64,000 nucleotides of DNA from Breviolum minutum Mf 1.05b.01 (Eukaryota > Sar > Dinophyceae > Suessiales > Symbiodiniaceae): assembly GCA_000507305.1 (NCBI GenBank), contig DF240872.1, forward strand, positions 1-64,000, given 5' to 3'. This document shows, in pieces, positions 31,046 to 42,156 of the stretch. A program made the position numbers and the translations under genes. Positions within the stretch are counted from its first letter, which is position 1, and every line of letters begins with the position of its first letter. Under the pieces are notes generated by a model, which was not told the origin of the DNA, did no database searches, and saw nothing but the letters and a program-made list of their open reading frames with translations.

Positions 31046-33208
31046 TGCACTAACAAAGCATATGTTTGAATTACAGCTGGCACCTTTAAAAAGTCTATAT
31101 ATAATGATGTTTGCATGTCGATCTGAAATGCCAAAGGATCAGCAGAGTGGCAGAGGTTCACTTAAACATCTTAAACATATCCCAGGACCAGCTTGTGAAA
31201 AAGAAAACAAGCGCGCGAAAACCAAAACGGCATCAAAACCTGCAACATTGTTGTACTAGCAGGTCCTATCCGAAAAACTCTAGGATGAAAGTTTGTGCTT
31301 GGTTAGCTACACCAGTACATTGTTTTATCTCTAGGGCAGCAAGGCCCACAATACTTCTTTGAAAACCCAGGATCTCCTGAGCATAGGATTAATGTGACAC
31401 ACATTTGTGATGGAAAAATGTCAACCCAACCCTTTCTCAGATAGTGATTCAGTAGTCACCTTCTCAGCTTGCAACTGGATTCCTAGGGATTGTTACTTGT
31501 TGATTGTTTGTTTTAATGTATTGGGAACCTGTGAATGTCCTGTTTTTTCGGGGTGGATTCAAACTTCAACCCTCCAAAAGGAGGCCCAAACTCCAATCAA
31601 AACAGGGCTCATTTGGGTTCCAGTCACGTTCTGATATTTGTTGATGAATTCTAGCTAACAATGTATTTTGGTTTGGGGATGAAATACTATTAAAGATCTG
31701 ATAAATAGTATGTTGGATGGAAGGTATTACATCCATCTTGATTGTTTGTGAAACAAGTAGTATGGCCCGGCGGAGGGGATGATGGGATCTGTTGGTTTCT
31801 ATGTGCATGCCATTTTTTCTGGAAACGACAGCAAGGATGCTATGGATCAATGACCCTGAGCCTTAAACCGCAAGAATCTTCCCCCGAATGCAAGGGGATG
31901 TTTGAGTCTACTCATTTGCTCGGTCTCTCTCTCACCCAAAATGTCATCAAAAAGCTTGAGTACTCGTAACTTCGAACATTTTTTGTCCAGTGGTTTCGCA
32001 CTGCTTCGTGACGTGGTGTTTTTTCTTCATGTTTTTTCCTTCTGAAAAAAATCTTGAGGTTGCTGTCGGACCTTCGGAATGAGCAGAAGGACCGCAACAA
32101 AAAACTACGACAACAAACACATATTTTGGTGGCAAATTTGGCTGTTAAGGAGGTGTTTTGTTTGACGGAACTTCCAACGCATTTGACACCTTTTTTTGTG
32201 CCCATAGTATCCATGTATGGTATATTTATTTAGCCACATTTACCATCAAAATCAACCAAATGTAGTTAAATATACCATACATGGATCCTATGGGAATGTG
32301 ATGCACAGGACAATCATGTGGAGGAATTACCTCATGCTGTGGCCCATGTGATGGAAGCGATGAAAGAAGCCATTGCCAAAACCTCCAAGGTGGGCCGTTG
32401 TGAGGATCTAAGGCATGGGACATATACCCTACTGATAAGTATACTTGGCATATCTTAGGTTAGCCTTATTCCCCTTAGCCCCATTGAGTTTATAATTGAT
32501 TTTACACTTAACCCACTAAAAGTTTAACTTTTAGCAGGGGACCTAAGGGTTGCCAAATTATAGATTATCAGATTATAAGTATATACCCTACTGATAAGCA
32601 TATATATCCATCAAATTTATTAGTATATAGGTTATATAGACAAGTATATAGATCAAGCCACTTTACAACTCATTTGACTCCTGGCACATCTAAGTTTGAC
32701 CTGGAACCCAAATCAAATGACCCTTGTTTTGATTCGATTTTGGGCCTTGTTTTGAGGGGTTGACCTCCAAAAAATGGAGGTCATTGGGGTGAAGTTGGTA
32801 CACCTTTTTGTGTTGGTGGGAATTAAACTTGAGGCTAACATGATGTTTGGGTGATTTTGGAGGGATTTCCCGGAAAAATCGAGTGCATGAAGTTTGGGTT
32901 AGTAAAAGACACTGACTCACTGGTTGTGGGTAGGGACTTTGGGGTAAATCGGGTACTGTAAATGTTCAACCGGAGATCGTCCTACCGGTCCCACCTGTCA
33001 AAATTAGAGTTTGAGATCACAGAAGATTCTTGGAAAATTTGCGGGAAGGAAGTGCTGGGATCAAAGGATCAAAGGTTGGGATCAATGGGTTATAATCCCA
33101 GTATAAGTATCCCAATTTTATCCAATTTCAAGGTGATCCTAACTTTTTTTGGGATATCCAAGTTGGTTCATTCGAAGGGTCGAGTTTTCCAACCACAAAA
33201 ACCTGCAG
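31046..33208. other. Island right flank, no supported exon
   Basis: Mostly AT-rich sequence. 31540-31640 has AAAACAGG/CCTGTTTT inverted words and a possible family I-like interior. A family A copy is at 32201. Poly-A/T-rich frames are not coding-like. Confidence 0.4.
32201..32294. mobile_element. Family A palindrome, near-perfect
   Basis: CCCATAGTATCCATGTATGG at the left and CCATACATGGATCCTATGGG at the right, around TTTACCATCAAAATCAACCA. One of the best-preserved hairpins. Confidence 0.85.
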
Positions 33209-33311
33209 GTCATTGCAGGCAAAGTAGAGATGGACGCGGTGCCCGTCGTGACGGTGCGAGCCTTTGATATGGTGGTCCGTGTGGTCCAACAAAGTGTCAC
33301 CATAAGTTTCA
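33209..33311 (+). CDS. Plus-strand exon running into a family D element
   Basis: CTGCAG|GTC acceptor. It encodes VIAGKVEMDAVPVVTVRAFD and MVVRVVQQSV. The frame then continues TISF through the first bases of the family D inverted repeat to a CAG|GTACCT donor, so the element's terminus may be part of the exon. Confidence 0.6.
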
Positions 33312-33442
33312 GGTACCTAAAATGAAGGTACTGAACCTTATAAGGCTATTTTGGGGGTGGTGGTTCCCTTACATAGCCCTTACATACAGCTTATATAGGT
33401 GAGTACCTCCATTTTAGGTACTGTACCTGAAATGCTTGGTGA
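33297..33442. mobile_element. Family D inverted-repeat element
   Basis: Left end TCACCATAAGTTTCAGGTAC, then CTAAAATGAAGGTAC. Right end ACCTCCATTTTAGGTACTG and ACCTGAAATGCTTGGTGA. Inverted repeats of nearly 30 bases. The inner CAG|GTACC and TTTTAG| could act as donor and acceptor. Confidence 0.75.
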
Positions 33443-33450
33443 AAGTGGGC

Positions 33451-33666
33451 CTGGAGGATCATCCCAGGACTTGTAGCTGCTTAATAACTACTGTATGCTG
33501 GGTGGTGGTTTCAAATATTTTTTTTCACCCCTACTTGGGGAAAAGATCCAATTTGACTAATATTTTTTGGGATGGGTTGGTTCAACCACCAACTAGCTAT
33601 GGTTAGCAAGCCCCCTAGGCCTAAAAGGCTTGTACATGGGGTTACTAACTGAGATGATCCTCCAAG
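33451..33666. mobile_element. Family F element interrupted by a family B copy
   Basis: Outer ends CTGGAGGATCATCCCAGGAC and GAGATGATCCTCCAAG. The interior has GCTTAATAAC...GGTTACTAAC. A complete family B element (33500-33596) sits inside, so B is younger. Confidence 0.75.
33500..33596. mobile_element. Family B element nested in family F
   Basis: GGGTGGTGGTTTCAAATATT left and GGTTCAACCACCAACTAG right, with the TTTCACCCCTACTTGGGG core. Confidence 0.85.
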
Positions 33667-34114
33667 TACCTGTTGTTTGCATGCCCTTGAAGTCGTCGGC
33701 ACGCCGCCATTTTTAAGTCAATGGCGGTCTCTTTTGGATGATAAAAAACCCTTGCGGAAGACAAACAAATGGTGAATTTTCGTAAACCGGCCTCGCAAAA
33801 AATGGTGATTGGATTTGCCAGGGAATCAGGTTATATCTCCACTTAGAGGGGCTCCATAACCCCAGTTACCTACCGTAGATTCATAAGACTCGACCATTTA
33901 TAGGGGCTACCCATGTAACTCCATTGATAACGATTTGCTCGAAGCTCGCCTCGAAGAGAAAATCCACACACACACACACACTAAACATGTCCCCAACTAT
34001 TGGAAAAAAATATAGGAGATTCCATGCCCATAGCATCCATGCATGGTATATATACACCACATTTGGTAGTTTTTTCCCCCGAAAACTCTTTATTATAGCA
34101 CCTGAAACACTGCC

Positions 34115-34225
34115 TAGGTGGTATAAACTTCAAATATGTTTGGAATTGTCACTCCTGGTGAAAGGATCCCATTTGACGAGCTCGCCATATGTTTTCAAAT
34201 GGGTTGGTGAACAACCACCAACTAG
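34115..34225. mobile_element. Family B element
   Basis: TAGGTGGTATAAACTTCAAA left and GAACAACCACCAACTAG right. The core is CACTCCTGGTGAAAGGATCC. A half copy of family A (CCCATAGCATCCATGCATGG) precedes at 34026-34075. Confidence 0.7.
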
Positions 34226-34477
34226 CGATTCGCTTGGTTTAGATCACATGTCCCCCCTTGGGTGCCAAAAGGTTTCAGGGAAGGTAAGCTTTAGATCACT
34301 TGCAAAACATCCCCAAGTCTCATGATAACTTGTTTGATTGGGAATCAACCTCTGGCAACAAAAGGTGGTTGCCCTAAAGAATCAACCTTACATATTTTGA
34401 AATTATTGGGTTGATTTTTAGTTTCAACATTGTTGAACAACTGTTGCCACCTTTTCCACCCGGGAAAAAAAATCTTA

Positions 34478-34588
34478 CCCATAGCATCCATGGGACTGGT
34501 ATATTTACCTAGATGAAAACTATATTTTACCCAGAAAAACAAGCATTCATGTAGGAAAATATACCGTTCGTCCCATGGATTCTATGGG
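34478..34588. mobile_element. Family A palindrome, mixed arms
   Basis: Left arm CCCATAGCATCCATGGGACT and right arm GTCCCATGGATTCTATGGG. The inner parts differ: GGACTGGTATA on the left and TATACCGTTCGTCC on the right, so the arms have partly diverged. Confidence 0.75.
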
Positions 34589-34774
34589 ATATTAAAAAAG
34601 AGTCCAACGGTCCAACACGTTACCATCAATGATTTTGCCCACATACCCTGGGAAGATACCCCAAACTTCCCCAAACCCCAAACAAAGAAAGAAATCCCAA
34701 ACATAAACTGAAACGGTGAAACATCCGGGGGCCCATCTTCCAGGGGGGCCCGGTGGGTGGGATCTTGGATACCA

Positions 34775-34859
34775 GGGAGAGTTTGAAGATGTGGAGATTG
34801 CCGTGATGGCCCTAAGAATGGCAGGTCCTAGTCGTGGGAACGAAGCTTGGGCGTCTTAA
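34775..34859 (+). CDS. Plus-strand short exon
   Basis: ACCAG|GGA acceptor. GEFEDVEIAVMALRMAGPSR then GNEAWAS and a stop, or a donor at GTCCTA inside. Function unknown. Confidence 0.4.
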
Positions 34860-35168
34860 GAACGGATCCGTTTCGGAAGACCTGGTCGCCAACGAATAGC
34901 AGGGATCATTAAATAAGACCCATTCGGCGCTTTAAACTCTAGTCCCATTCATCTTTAATCCATTCATTTCCTATGTCTTGTTCCGGACCCAATTGGTGTC
35001 TATGCCTTTCTCTTATGTCCTTGCATATCTTATTTCATTGAAATCCGCCATGAAGTTTAGGGCTTTGAGGCGAACCAATGTCTCATTTTTACTCATGTTT
35101 CTTGTCTTTGCTTTCCTATGTGTGTGCTATATTAAAGGCCTTTCAGGTTCTTCTCATCAAATTTTATA

Positions 35169-35269
35169 CTAGGTGGTAGTTTCAAATATTTCTTATTTTC
35201 ACCCCTACCTAGGGAAATGGTTAATTTTGACTCATATTTTTCAACTAGGTTGGTTCAACCACCAACCAG
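35169..35269. mobile_element. Family B element
   Basis: CTAGGTGGTAGTTTCAAATA left and GGTTCAACCACCAACCAG right, with TTTTCACCCCTACCTAGGGA. Confidence 0.8.
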
Positions 35270-36325
35270 CATATCGTTTCACTTCATATTTTTTAATTGT
35301 CTCTGCCTCCTGTTTCTACTAGGCGGGTATCCTAGAAGTGTAGGATTGAACCAACTTGGTGACCGGTGTGGGCTGGGCCGCAAAACCCCCGCTGGGCTGG
35401 GCTGGGGCATCTGGTCCGGCAAATACCACGGCAAAATCCAATACATAGGCAATCCCAAATGAAAACTCCTGACATGAAGTAAAAATTAAAATGTTTCCAC
35501 TGTTTAGGGGAAGGGGGAGGTTGTAAATTGTTACTGCATAGAATGATGGAAACATTGAAATCTGGCATTCCGAAGCATCCCGATATTTTCATTGTATGGC
35601 GTGCAAGTTGCAGCTGGAGGTCGGGGGTATCAGGTTGACTGGATGCCTGAAAGAAGCGCTTGAACACGTGGATCACCGTCAGGTTGACTCAAAAGTCCAG
35701 CTGCCTTCCTGGGGCAGCTGGCTGTATCCACTTGCAGCTCTTAAAGAAGTGCCTGGTGTCAAAGTTGTTTGGTGTAAACGGTGCTTGATATTTGCAGAAC
35801 TGCAAGGAGTTCCTGGAAGCTCCACTGCGAGACAGTCATGCCGCAGGGGTCGGAAAGAATGCGTTTTTGCACCTTCCGTCAGTGCCAGGCCCCACCTATC
35901 CATTTCTCCAGAAACGTGCCTACCCGTTGCAAGACATGGATCCTGAGGTCATGGGAGGTTGACTTCAGGAGGTTTGATAGAAAGTAAAAATCAATCGACA
36001 GCAATCTGAGTGCTTACGCTTCACCTTCAGGTGAGGAGTTTCACTTTGCAACTGATCGACCCGTCATTTTTCAGGGGGGCTATGTTAAACTCTGGGGGTG
36101 TACCCGTTTTGGGAGGAATCAAACTTGACGCTGAAAACATGTTGCTGGTTATTTTGATGAACTTCGCATCATAATAGTGCATGAATTTTTTGGGTGGGTT
36201 TCATGGAATGACCCCTTGCTGAAAACAGACGCCAAAAAGTACCGCAAGTGTCCCGGATCCATCATATATAGATGAAGGGCATAGCGAAAAATATTATAGT
36301 AATAATATAGATGGTTGATGTTTAC
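35270..36325. other. Region with conflicting open frames
   Basis: 35330-35950 is open in several frames on both strands, over 100 codons in some. One short plus frame, EFLEAPLRDSHAAGVGKNAF, looks coding-like, but no coherent exon could be fixed. Confidence 0.3.
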
Positions 36326-36448
36326 TGGGATGTCCATGGTACTTAGTAACTGGGTTATAACCCCTATATAAGTAGGTTGTAAGTCCCTTAAGTAGGTTAT
36401 AAACCAACTTACTAACTGACTAGTTACTAACTTCCACGGACATCCAAG
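36326..36448. mobile_element. Family C inverted-repeat element
   Basis: Left TGGGATGTCCATGGTACTTA and right CTAACTTCCACGGACATCCA, with internal GTTATAACCCC and GTAGGTTATAAACC words. Confidence 0.75.
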
Positions 36449-36661
36449 CATGGTAGATTTGTTTGGATATATATAGATATATATATATATACGTATATAT
36501 GTAATATATATATATACATAACATATCAATCCCATGGATCCTATTGGCTTTGATTCTGTTTGGGGAAACGGCGGCTGACGGCCTTGGTTGGCATCTTTTT
36601 TAATGAGCGAAAATTGTATACATGGCCAGAAGAAGGAAAACAGCATGTCCCCAAACCGAAA

Positions 36662-36759
36662 CTAGGTGGTGGTTTCAAATATTCTTTATTTTCAACCCTG
36701 GGGAAATGATCCAATTTGACTATATAATATTTTTCAAATGGGTTGAAACCACCAACCAG
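36662..36759. mobile_element. Family B element, consensus-like
   Basis: CTAGGTGGTGGTTTCAAATA left and GGGTTGAAACCACCAACCAG right. The core ATGATCCAATTTGAC is intact. A half copy of family A (CCCATGGATCCTATTGG) is upstream at 36530. Confidence 0.85.
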
Positions 36760-36783
36760 TAAATGGTTGATTGTTCATTGTAG

Positions 36784-36956
36784 AACATGTCCATGCATCA
36801 GTCCCCACCTTTTCCCCCTCCCTAACACCCCCAGTTCAATCCCCAGTCTCTGCCACCAACCCTCTGCCACATGCTGAGGATCGTCGTGGGGCTTTGAAGG
36901 CATTGAAACGAAGCACTCAGCACGTGGCGGATGTGGAGGAGGACCTTTCTTTCCAA
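36784..36956 (+). CDS. Plus-strand exon following a family B element
   Basis: TTGTAG|AA acceptor and strong GTGAGC donor. It reads HVHASVPTFSPSLTPPVQSP, then DRRGALKALKRSTQHVADVE and EDLSFQ. Proline-rich then helical. Good coding quality, unknown family. Confidence 0.6.
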
Positions 36957-37080
36957 GTGAGCTATGAAAAAAACGTAGTTGTTTAAGGCATATAGGGGAT
37001 GAAAAATGAAATCCTACCCAGTTTTGTGGGGATTAAACAAATTATAAGGAAACGTTGTTTTAGACTTTTTTTGGTGTCCA

Positions 37081-37218
37081 CTTGGATGTCCCACAAATTG
37101 GTAAATGGTTTGTAAACGGGTTATAACCTACTTATAAATGGGATCTATTTGTATTTATATTGGGGTTATAACTCACTTATTATCTTAACCTTTGATCCTA
37201 GCTGTTTGGGACATCAAG
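37081..37218. mobile_element. Family C element
   Basis: CTTGGATGTCCCACAAATTG left and GCTGTTTGGGACATCAAG right. The interior GGGTTATAACCTACTTATAA and GGGGTTATAACTCACTTAT is also seen at 48168 and 58363. Confidence 0.8.
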
Positions 37219-37712
37219 AAGTCATAAAATTCTCGGTTTCGGTTCTTTCGCTTGGATGTTAGGGTTTTCACCATGCGACACCGAAGAGGTACCGGTTTTC
37301 CCAATGCGACAATTGTTTTTTTTTAGCTGTAAATTTTTGAGGTTCCATTCGTTGAATTTCCAAGGTGGATTTTTGAAGGGTAAAACAGGCCCTACTTGTC
37401 CCTACTTGGGGGATCATCCCATTTACACCCCCGAAAACTAACATGGATACCAAAATAGCTGTGTTTGACAGGAGATACATTTTACAAAACCATCATTTAG
37501 AATTATGTTAGATTTTTTCGAGTGTAGTAAATGGATTAAATGGTTAATAACCATGGTGATGGTAAGTTCCCTAACTATGGTGGCGGGACCCCTTCCATTT
37601 ATGGCCATAAACATGGCGGCTGAAAAAAAAAACATGGAGGTGATGTTATAACGGAACCAAGTCATTGAACTCCCCTCAAATTGTTGATGCCCAGGGATCC
37701 TTGCTCACCAAC

Positions 37713-37870
37713 AGCGAGCAATGAAAAAAGGGCCTCTGGTTGGTTAGGTTGTATATAGGGGATGAAATCTTACCCTTTGGTATTCGGGTTTATTATATCC
37801 CATTATAGAAATCCCTATTAACCAACCAGGATTCAATTGAAAGTAATAAGTTTTTTTTTTTGTTGGCTCA
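37713..37870. mobile_element. Family H element
   Basis: GAGCAATGAAAAAAGGGCC left, TTTTTGTTGGCTCA right. The inner GGTTGGTTAGG and TAACCAACCAGGATTCA repeats flank GGGGATGAAATCTTACCC. Confidence 0.7.
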
Positions 37871-38160
37871 ACTGAGAATGGTTTATTGGAACCTCAATAC
37901 CTTGCTGTTTTGGAGGTGATTACAAACACACCCCTTGCTCATCATCTGACGTTCGGTGAGCCAGGATCCTTGGGGGATTATAAATCCCTATAAAAGAATG
38001 GTCTTTTCCAAAATAATATGTTTTTATTGCCTTTGGACCCCTTTGGGTAAGGTAATGGTAATGGAACCAAAATGCTATGCGTTTTGTTTGGGTGATTCTT
38101 CATCCCTGACATGGCCATGACATGATGACTGGATGCCGCGAAGGCCATCGTTATAAATGA

Positions 38161-38282
38161 AGGTGACATGGTTTCAAATATTCTTTATTTTCACCCCAAG
38201 TTGGGGAAATGATCCATTTTGACTTTGACTAATATGTTTTCCATATTTCTCAAATGGGTTGAAAGTTGAAACCACACGCAAC
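38161..38282. mobile_element. Family B element
   Basis: ATGGTTTCAAATATTCTTTA left and GTTGAAACCACACGCAAC right, with TTCACCCCAAGTTGGGGAAA. Confidence 0.7.
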
Positions 38283-38707
38283 CTATGCACTTAACTTATA
38301 GGGGCTACTGTACCCATGTCACTCCATTTATAACGATCGGGACTCGGGGGGACACTCTTTGGCTGGATTACGAATACAGGATGCGGTGACCCCCACACCA
38401 TCCATGCAACAACAACGCCCTGCTTCCAGTGAGAAGCTTCAGTGTCTCGGGTTTTCGACGACAAAAAACTAACTTGACTAGCTGGAAAATCCACCATGAA
38501 TGAAGAGGTATTTCCTATTGAAAATGGGGATTTTCCAAATGTCATGTTAAGAGAAGCGGCCCAGTGGCAGCGGTTTAGGAAGTTTCTTCCGGCAAACCAG
38601 TGAAGACTTTTGGTAAAATTAAAATGTCCGGTTTATTTATAGCTGGAACATCCACCATTTTGAGTCGATGTAATTATTTCCTAATGGAAAAAGGGGATTT
38701 TTTTCCA

Positions 38708-38891
38708 ATCCCATACCGTCCATGTCATTATTTACCTACATTTGGGTGGTTCGAATGTTGGAGCTCTAAAATTGAGTCCTTTTCCCACGATCACTTGCCC
38801 ACTTTTTGGATCCATGGTATACCTCACATGAAAACCCATAAACAATCAAACAAATGAAGGTAAATATACCAATCCCATGGATCCTGTGGGT
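38708..38891. mobile_element. Family A palindrome with insertion
   Basis: CCCATACCGTCCATGTCATT left and CCAATCCCATGGATCCTGTG right, with about 100 bases of unrelated sequence separating the arms. Confidence 0.5.
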
Positions 38892-39084
38892 TGGGGATAT
38901 AGGATGAGTTGCCACATTTCATGCAACTACTACCGTGGGTAAAAACGCGTAAAGGGTTGGGAGGCTTTCGGATGCCCGGATGCCTCATTTTCTTTGGCAA
39001 CCAAGCCCCCCAGTTGCCAATATCTCAGGCAACTCATGTAACGATCGACCTCTTGTTCCACTGGAAGATGAGGGTGTTATTTTT

Positions 39085-39303
39085 GAAGGTTAACTAAATA
39101 TAGCCATCGCCTACTCTCAACATCCCTTAACCCAACCCAACCATGTGCTACATCTCATTTGAAGGTTAACTAAATATAGCCATCGCCTACTCTCAACATC
39201 CCTTAACCCAACCCAACCATGTACTACATCTCATTTGAAGGTCAACTAACCACAACCATCGCCTACTCTCAACATCCCTTAACCCAACCCAACCATGTAC
39301 TAC
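39085..39303. repeat. 76-bp tandem repeat, three copies
   Basis: Units start at 39085, 39161 and 39237 (GAAGGTTAACTAAATATAG then CCATCGCCTACTCTCAACAT). Copies 1 and 2 are almost identical. Each contains CCTTAACCCAACCCAACC, which resembles degenerate telomere-like repeats. Confidence 0.9.
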
Positions 39304-39402
39304 GTATTATTTTATTTTTCAATCTAACAACTAAATTTAATGGGAATTCCGGATCCAAAATTGAACTTTCACACGTTTTTTGCGGGTGGCTCCATGCTTG
39401 AG

Positions 39403-39508
39403 GCAACTCCGTGATGAAGTGCAAACAAACAGGGCAGCCTTAGCACAATTGGAACGTCGCGTGCAACGCATGAGAGCTCCTTGGTTGCTTAGTATGCTTA
39501 GTGAGATG
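39403..39508 (+). CDS. Plus-strand exon, helical
   Basis: CTTGAG|G acceptor. It encodes QLRDEVQTNRAALAQLERRV and then QRMRAPWLLSMLSEM, with a GC donor likely. Clear coiled-coil character. Confidence 0.55.
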
Positions 39509-39768
39509 TGCAACGGCATACGGCATTTTGGGGAACCGCCATGTGTTCCCGGTTCCATTTTTTTGTTGTGTGGTTATATGGAAAATTCATGAAATTCCCA
39601 TTTTTGTTGATGGCATCATTCAATGGTTTATATATTTGAATCTATGTGGGTATTTAGTAAGGGTTCCCAAAAAAAACTCACCTTCATGTTTGTTCCGCCA
39701 TGTTTTTCTTCGCATCCCTGGGAATTCTAGCAGGTAAAACCCTCGCTACGACCGAGCATCCTTCCCAG

Positions 39769-39906
39769 GTGGCAGTGCGACAGGCTGGTGCTGGTCGTGC
39801 AGCACCTTGGATGAAAGGATCGATGGCGATCGCCAGTCCCAACCCTTCAGGGGCGATGAGTCTTGGTGGGGCTATGATAAACCAACCAAGACCGCCACGA
39901 CTCTAA
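39769..39906 (+). CDS. Plus-strand terminal exon
   Basis: TCCCAG|GTG acceptor. It reads VAVRQAGAGRAAPWMKGSMA, then IASPNPSGAMSLGGAMINQP and RPPRL to a TAA stop. Likely the disordered C terminus of a gene. Confidence 0.5.
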   Translation: MAVRQAGAGRAAPWMKGSMAIASPNPSGAMSLGGAMINQPRPPRL

Positions 39907-39968
39907 GGGGGAGTGGCGGTGGCGATTGATCGGTGCGCCTTTCATCAATCCTTTCCAGGTGGTATTCT

Positions 39969-40247
39969 TTGGATGTAAGATTGGAAGTTAGTAACTATAG
40001 GTGGTGGTTGCATGGTGGTTGCAAATATATGTTTTTTATTATTTTTTAATGTTCACCCCGAACATAGGGGAAACTTTCCCAATTTGACGAGCATATTTGT
40101 CAGATGCGTTGAAACCAGCAACTAGGTAAATGGTTGGTACATGGGTTATAACCTACTTATACTTATGAAGAGGGTATATATTTTGGGGGTATAACCCATT
40201 GATCCGATCACCTTTGATCCTTCCACTTCCGTCCCGGGACATCCAAG
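39969..40247. mobile_element. Family C element interrupted by family B
   Basis: Outer ends TTGGATGTAAGATTGGAAGT and CGTCCCGGGACATCCAAG, with GGGTTATAACCTACTTATAC inside. A family B copy (39998-40125) splits it. Confidence 0.75.
39998..40125. mobile_element. Family B element nested in family C
   Basis: TAGGTGGTGGTTGCATGG left and GCGTTGAAACCAGCAACTAG right, with TTCACCCCGAACATAGGGG core. Confidence 0.8.
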
Positions 40248-40511
40248 TAGATAGGGAAGTTTCCTTGAACCTTTGAAGCTCAGGGAAGGCTTCATAATCG
40301 ATGGGGAGACTCCTCCCGATGCCCCGATGCCACCCATTACACCAAGACGACTCCAACATACTCCTGGAACATTCCCCTGTAATTCCCTTAAAGGGATGTT
40401 TTTTTTAAAGGTAAGTATGGTTTAGTTTCAGGGAGGGTAATTCATACCTGGATCTGGTGCCGAAATTCACCCGAAAAAACCGACCAAAAGGCAGACATTT
40501 TACAGATCCAG

Positions 40512-40593
40512 GATATACAAAACCCTGCCAAGACCGACAAGGGGACCCGCCACATTCATGGCATTTTCCCCAAACCAGCTGAAGACCTCAAAT
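40512..40593 (+). CDS. Plus-strand exon
   Basis: ATCCAG|GAT acceptor and GTATTT donor. It encodes DIQNPAKTDKGTRHIHGIFP and then KPAEDLK. Clean frame, unknown family. Confidence 0.5.
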
Positions 40594-40756
40594 GTATTTC
40601 AATGTACCCTAGACATCCATGGAAACACCGAAACTGAGGTTTGGTATGACTGGACCCCCCCCGGCAAAACATACCGATCAAACCCTGTTCACCTCAGGAG
40701 GTATGATTGTTTTGGTCTATGTCAACCAGTACAGGACTTCTGAACCATCGATAGTA

Positions 40757-40879
40757 GGATGTCTATGGAAGTTAGAAATGATAATAAAGTGAAGGTGACC
40801 TCACCTACTCTAGCGACGTATTTTGGCCAGCCGGGGTGACGTCACCTAACTTACTATCTAGTAACTTCCAAGGACATGC
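40757..40879. mobile_element. Family C element, subfamily with GTGAC core
   Basis: GGATGTCTATGGAAGTTAG left and GTAACTTCCAAGGACATGC right. The core GTGACCTCACC...GGTGACGTCACC is itself palindromic and is shared with 60738. Confidence 0.75.
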
Positions 40880-41033
40880 AGGATTTGGAATATGGCCAAC
40901 AAAAACTGGTTAAAAAAAAAGGCTTCGCCGAATTTCTTCTATCAACCGAATGTCAGCTTTCGGATGTTTTCGGCAATCTATGACTTGCCTCAAACCTTCA
41001 AACGTTCGGGCAAATGGCTCTACTGGAAATATC

Positions 41034-41191
41034 TTCATGGGAATCTAAGGGTACCCCCCCAAAGCCAACCCCCCAAGAAATCAGGCCCTAAGAAGGCCTT
41101 ATTAAGGGAAATCAATGGTTAATAGTCCCTTAATAAGGCCTTATTTCTTGGGGGGGTTGGCATTGGGGGGGTACCCTTAGATTCCCATGAT
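41034..41191. mobile_element. Family E inverted-repeat element
   Basis: Left CATGGGAATCTAAGGGTACC then CCCCCCAAAGCCAACCCCCC. Right GGGGGGGTTGGCATTGGGGG then GTACCCTTAGATTCCCATG. Arms of about 50 bases, inner arms AATAAGGCC/GGCCTTATT. Strong cruciform potential. Confidence 0.85.
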
Positions 41192-41291
41192 GCCAAAAAC
41201 CTGCAGGGAAGTCAAGATGAGTCTGCATCCAGCATGGCGAGTTTGAATGCAACGCAAACTTCCTGGTGTTTTTGGCTGCAAACATGGTGGG

Positions 41292-41403
41292 TACTGCTGA
41301 TGGAAGAAATCCCAAAAGAACCAGCTGGGATGTATATAGAAGACCCTGTGAATAATGGGATATTTACCATATCAACTGGTTCAGGATGTCTTCCATCAAC
41401 AGT
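41292..41403. mobile_element. Family G element
   Basis: TACTGCTGATGGAAGAAATC left and GTCTTCCATCAACAGTATC right. The interior is diverged. Confidence 0.6.
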
Positions 41404-41644
41404 ATCTCAACACAGCCAGGTGTGTTTTGATAGGGTTATGTTATAATTGTGATAAACATACAGGTATTGCATGGCAGTATATGTTTCGTTCTCCATTCTC
41501 TCCATACGTAATGATCCGGAGAAAATTGGAGCAAGGGTTGGGGGGTTGAGGAATGACCACGTATACCATAATTCAAACATTTGTATATATAGTATATATG
41601 TATTACACTTGACTTCCGGTGAAGTCCATGGCATTCCATGGCAT

Positions 41645-41702
41645 TTTTTCCTACATTTGGCTTAGATGTATGGTAAATGTTTTCCATACATGGATCCCAT
41701 GA
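41645..41702. mobile_element. Family A half copy
   Basis: TTCCTACATTTGGCTTAGAT followed by TTTCCATACATGGATCCCAT. Only the right arm is kept. Other half copies are at 8710-8741, 56163-56195 and 59698-59742. Confidence 0.55.
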
Positions 41703-41867
41703 ATAAAAAAAAACGCTTCCCGGCGGTCACAACGAAAGCCGGGGTTGCCGTGACTTTTTTTGGAGGAAATGTTGGTTGTCCTACTTTTGGATGGCGAAAA
41801 AAATCCTAGACAACTTGCAGCACCTGAGTTGTATTGAACCTTGGAAGGTAATGGGAATAAACTACTA

Positions 41868-42018
41868 TCACCAAACATGTTGTTGGTACCTAAAATGGAG
41901 GTACGAAAACCTATATAAGCTGTATGGATACGGCTTATGATATGGGAAAACCCACCCCCAAAATAGCCTTATGAGGTTCAGGAAACCCTCCATTTTAGGT
42001 ACCTGAAACTTTTGGTGA
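41868..42018. mobile_element. Family D element
   Basis: TCACCAAACATGTTGTTGGT then ACCTAAAATGGAGGTAC at the left; CCTCCATTTTAGGTACCTGA and AACTTTTGGTGA at the right. Same structure as 33297. Confidence 0.8.
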
Positions 42019-42156
42019 TCCCAGGACTGGCAAGTGGTTTTTTTCACCATGGTGATCGTTATCGTCCGCTAGCTGGGATTTTACCCTTTGCAAATGGCTT
42101 ATTTGGACTAAATGGGGTGTTCCTCCAAGTTGCCCAACCTCAACTTGAGATTTCAG

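Noticed and set aside
36149..36646. 165-codon minus-strand frame
   Set aside because: Crosses a family C element and an AT microsatellite. The composition (runs of Tyr and Ile) is not protein-like.
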